Assembly: GCA_905202115.1 (NCBI GenBank)
Contig: CAJKQZ010000030.1
Coordinates: 1-18,751, forward strand
From: an uncultured Prevotellaceae bacterium
Lineage (GTDB): Bacteria > Bacteroidota > Bacteroidia > Bacteroidales > Bacteroidaceae
Direction of reading: 5' to 3'
Length of the DNA: 18,751 nt
This document shows positions 16,316 to 18,751 of the stretch, piece by piece (the stretch's first letter is position 1; every line of letters begins with the position of its first letter). The notes under the pieces are model-generated. The model saw only the letters and a list, made by a program, of their open reading frames with translations. It did no database searches and was not told the DNA's origin. A program made the position numbers and the translations under genes.

Positions 16316-17016
16316 TTGTTGATTTTTTCGGTTTACCAGGTAGTGGGAAAAGTGTACTATCGCATTTAGTCGCAGAACAACTAAAAAAAGTTGGCTATAC
16401 AGTAAATGAAGTGAGTTATAATATGGACCACTATCATGGGAAAAAAATAAGAACATTACTTAAAGTAAAGTACACAATTCTGTTATTGGTATACTATCCT
16501 CAAATTTTCTTTCACCTATTCATTACGATTATAAGAAAGAGACAGTCTTTATTGTCTGTAAATTTTTATAGTTATCTGTTTAATATAGGTTACAAGGTTT
16601 ATGAAGTCAAACACAACGAGACTGCTGATATTATTATTTTTGATGAAGGGTTTTGCCAGTCAGTACTTTCTCTTTGTTATAAAAAGAAAGATATTTTTAG
16701 TATCGAGATTCTAAATACTATTGAAAGTCTTTTAGGTAAAAACGTGAATATAGAGTACATTTTTGTGAAAACAGATTTTCATACTATAAAACAAAGGTTG
16801 GTGAATCGTCATGATGGTAATTCGAGATTTGAGCGATTAGAGGAAAATGACATGAAGCGTATGTTTGATGAACAAATGCAGTTATGTATGTTATTGCCTT
16901 ACTCTCAACTAATTGAAAATAATGAAGGCCAGAACCTTTTCAATATAAGTAAGGATTTAAGTATGGAAATCAAATATCGCACAGAAGATTTGCGGAGGTC
17001 AGATGTGATTATCTAA
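16312..17016 (+). CDS. Small P-loop kinase-like protein of unknown role
   Basis: A 234-residue protein with Walker A at residues 7-14 (GLPGSGKS) straight after the first strand and a Walker-B-like IIIFDEG in the middle, followed by a lid-like region rich in Arg (LVNRHDGNSRFERLEEND). This is the general plan of nucleoside or nucleotide kinases and of small-molecule kinases such as gluconate or chloramphenicol kinases; no substrate motif is recognised. ATG 16312 is preferred to 16300 because it gives the classic 4-base ATGA overlap with the preceding gene and puts the P-loop at the usual distance. The coupling to the nucleotidyltransferase-kinase fusion suggests joint function. Confidence 0.7.
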   Translation: MIVDFFGLPGSGKSVLSHLVAEQLKKVGYTVNEVSYNMDHYHGKKIRTLLKVKYTILLLVYYPQIFFHLFITIIRKRQSLLSVNFYSYLFNIGYKVYEVKHNETADIIIFDEGFCQSVLSLCYKKKDIFSIEILNTIESLLGKNVNIEYIFVKTDFHTIKQRLVNRHDGNSRFERLEENDMKRMFDEQMQLCMLLPYSQLIENNEGQNLFNISKDLSMEIKYRTEDLRRSDVII

Positions 17017-17049
17017 TCATAAGATAAGTACTGACGTAGTGGTTTATAA

Positions 17050-17418
17050 ACACTGAACTTTTATATATTTAAGGATTACCGTACGATTATTATATTAGGA
17101 GTTTGGCTTTTTATAATATTTCTATTTATTGTTAGCTATCGTAGGATGTTTCCTATCATAAATTTAAGAAAGTTGACGTATTAGTGTTTTTCATATGAAG
17201 AATTACCTATAGATGTTTTTTTAAGTTATGGGTCGCGGTATGTTATTTTGGATATTAAATAACATCTGAATTTATGGAAGAACACTTTTTTCTTTTTTAC
17301 GGTGGTGGGGGGTAAAATAAGTGAATTGAGAGAATTTTTGTGAAAGAGTAAGCCTTTCCTTTGAAAAGATATCTTGTCGATAGTAACGTTAAATGGAATC
17401 AAAAACATGAGAATATGA
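17050..17418 (+). pseudogene. Possible decayed gene remnant with four in-frame stops
   Basis: The gap of 443 bases between the kinase gene and the second GT4 gene has no intact gene. One frame reads plausibly like protein for about 120 codons except for stops at 17182 and three later ones: a membrane-like segment (TIIILGVWLFIIFLFIVSY), then YEELPIDVFLSYGSRYVILDIK, then a segment with GGKISELREFL, then KDILSIVTLNGIKNM. It may be the remains of a lost glycan gene. In AT-rich DNA such stretches can arise by chance, and I recognise no family. It also contains a run of six G (near 17287-17292). Confidence 0.3.
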
Positions 17419-17459
17419 TGTTCTTTTTTATGAATCTTAAATATTAACAGAATAAACTT

Positions 17460-18605
17460 ATGAAAAGTAACGGAAAAATAATAGCCTTACTGAATAATAA
17501 CGATGATGATGTGTATTGTTTCCGTAAGGAACTTATCGAAGCATTGATAGGCGATGGTTATAGGATGTTGATTTCATGTCCAAATGGGCCGAAGTTCGAG
17601 TTGATGAGTAACATACCATACATATATGATAACCCTGAGATAGACAGACGAGGTACCAATCCTGTAAAGGATTTAAAATTGATAGTACATTACTGGCAAC
17701 TGTTCCGTAAATATCGTCCGGCAGTGGTGCTTACCTATACGGCAAAACCTAATGTGTATGCCAGTCTTGCAGCCCATCGCTTAGGTATACCGGTCATTAA
17801 TAATCTAACAGGGTTGGGTAGCGTAGTTAATGAGCGGGGCTTGATGAGACGGTTTATCATGTGGCTGTTTCGACAGGCCTATCGACGTTCTGCTTGTATG
17901 ATGTTCCAGAACGAAACGAATATGCATCTGGCGATAAAGGCAGGTATGGTGGGAGGCAATTACAAACTGATTCCAGGATCGGGTGTGAACATTTGCCGTT
18001 TCCCCTTGCAGCCTTATCCTAACGGTAACAATGGTAAGGAGGGCGAAATGGTGGTATTCAATTACATTGGTCGTATTATGCATGACAAAGGTGTGAATGA
18101 CTACATAGAGGCAGCGCAACGTATAAAAAAAGAATATCCGCAGACTGAGTTTAATTTGCTGGGATTTATAGAGCCTACGGAAATACACTATGAACAAGAT
18201 TTGAAAGAATTGGAACAGCAGGGTTTTGTTGTATATCGTGGCAGCCAGAAAGATGTGAGACCGTTTATTGCCCGTGCTCATTGCACGATACATCCGTCAA
18301 CCTACGGTGAGGGTATGAGTAATGTACTTTTGGAGAGTGCTTCAAGTGGCCGTCCTATTATTACTACTAATAATCCAGGGTGTAAGGAAACAGTGCAAAA
18401 CGGTAAAACCGGTTTTATCTATAAAGGTGGTGATGTAGAGGAATTAGTTGCTGCAATCAAACGTTTTCTTGCATTAAGTAACGGGGAACGCAGACAAATG
18501 GGATGTCAAGGCCGCGAGTGGATCGAAAATAATTTTTCACGAGATATTGTGGTTAACGCTTATAGAGAGGCAATCGAAAATGTATTAAATAAAAATCAAC
18601 AATAA
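17460..18605 (+). CDS. GT4-family glycosyltransferase, PglA/CapM-like
   Basis: A 381-residue GT-B glycosyltransferase resembling PglA-type enzymes that add HexNAc to an undecaprenyl-diphosphate-linked sugar, often the second sugar of the repeat unit. Visible are TYTAKPNVYASLAAHRLGIP and NNLTGLGSVV in the acceptor half, then FNYIGRIMHDKGVNDYIEAA and the E-x7-E pair Glu284 and Glu292 (EGMSNVLLE) in the donor half. It starts after a gap with a decayed-looking frame and is 4 bases from the aminotransferase gene. Its base composition is less AT-rich than the preceding kinases. The exact donor and acceptor are inferred only from family likeness. Confidence 0.9.
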   Translation: MKSNGKIIALLNNNDDDVYCFRKELIEALIGDGYRMLISCPNGPKFELMSNIPYIYDNPEIDRRGTNPVKDLKLIVHYWQLFRKYRPAVVLTYTAKPNVYASLAAHRLGIPVINNLTGLGSVVNERGLMRRFIMWLFRQAYRRSACMMFQNETNMHLAIKAGMVGGNYKLIPGSGVNICRFPLQPYPNGNNGKEGEMVVFNYIGRIMHDKGVNDYIEAAQRIKKEYPQTEFNLLGFIEPTEIHYEQDLKELEQQGFVVYRGSQKDVRPFIARAHCTIHPSTYGEGMSNVLLESASSGRPIITTNNPGCKETVQNGKTGFIYKGGDVEELVAAIKRFLALSNGERRQMGCQGREWIENNFSRDIVVNAYREAIENVLNKNQQ

Positions 18606-18609
18606 GATT

Positions 18610-18751
18610 ATGAATATCCCCTTTTCTCCGCCAGATATGTCAGAGGCGGAAATCCAAGAAGTCGCGGAGGCTCTTCGTTCGGGCTGGATTACCACCGGAC
18701 CTAAGACTAAAGAGTTCGAGCGTTTGATTTCTATGTGTTGCCAGACAGTGC
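18610..18751 (+). CDS. DegT/ArnB-family PLP-dependent sugar aminotransferase, 5' part only
   Basis: The first 47 codons of a gene cut by the window end. The start reads IPFSPPDMSEAEIQEVAEAL and then RSGWITTGPKTKEFE, the hallmark N-terminus of ArnB/PglE/PseC-type aminotransferases, which convert a UDP-keto-sugar to an amino sugar with glutamate as donor. The catalytic lysine lies outside the window. It starts 4 bases after the GT4 stop and shows that the locus continues with amino-sugar synthesis genes. The specific sugar cannot be told from this part. Confidence 0.85.
   Translation, partial: MNIPFSPPDMSEAEIQEVAEALRSGWITTGPKTKEFERLISMCCQTV

Noticed and set aside
17226..17408. Antisense frame of 60 codons in the gap before the second GT4 gene
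   Set aside because: Lys/Phe-rich translation of AT-rich DNA with no similarity to a family; the + strand remnant is a better, though weak, reading.

Overview
The window looks like a chromosomal segment from a Bacteroidales-type gut bacterium. The evidence is a UpxY-family capsule antiterminator, promoter boxes of the Bacteroidetes form (TTTG, then TAnnTTTG), an integrase arm domain of the Bacteroides tyrosine-recombinase type, and few strong Shine-Dalgarno sites. I cannot fix the genus. All genes I accept lie on the + strand.

The left part (about 1-6380) is chromosomal background of moderate GC. A giant 2-hydroxyacyl-CoA dehydratase activase-like protein is followed, with a 4-base stop/start overlap, by a TetR repressor gene. 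A near-perfect palindrome over the predicted start of transcription is a good candidate for that repressor's operator. A CDF-family metal exporter and a clear hairpin terminator follow. Related hairpin repeats built on a 21-bp period sit on both sides of this block (about 5-70 and 6387-6446).

The right part (about 6380 to the end) is the front of a capsule or exopolysaccharide locus. A promoter with three copies of a 9-mer around it and a leader of about 200 nt precede the UpxY gene. Next come an orphan integrase arm domain, UDP-glucose dehydrogenase and UDP-glucuronate 4-epimerase (UDP-Glc to UDP-GlcA to UDP-GalA). Base composition then drops sharply, and an AT-rich cassette carries a Wzy-like polymerase, a MurJ/Wzx-like flippase, a hexapeptide acetyltransferase split at a run of eight G, a GT4 glycosyltransferase, a nucleotidyltransferase-kinase fusion and a second P-loop kinase. 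A gap with a decayed-looking reading frame follows, then a second GT4 gene and the start of an ArnB/DegT-type aminotransferase that runs off the window.

Together these genes fit Wzx/Wzy-type polymer synthesis: the precursor enzymes make uronic acid donors, glycosyltransferases build the repeat unit on lipid carrier, the flippase exports it, the polymerase joins units and the acetyltransferase decorates them. The initiating sugar-phosphate transferase and the export machinery are not in the window. The most noteworthy items are the G-tract acetyltransferase (possible phase variation), the coupled pair of P-loop proteins with no known role, and the orphan integrase domain next to upxY.
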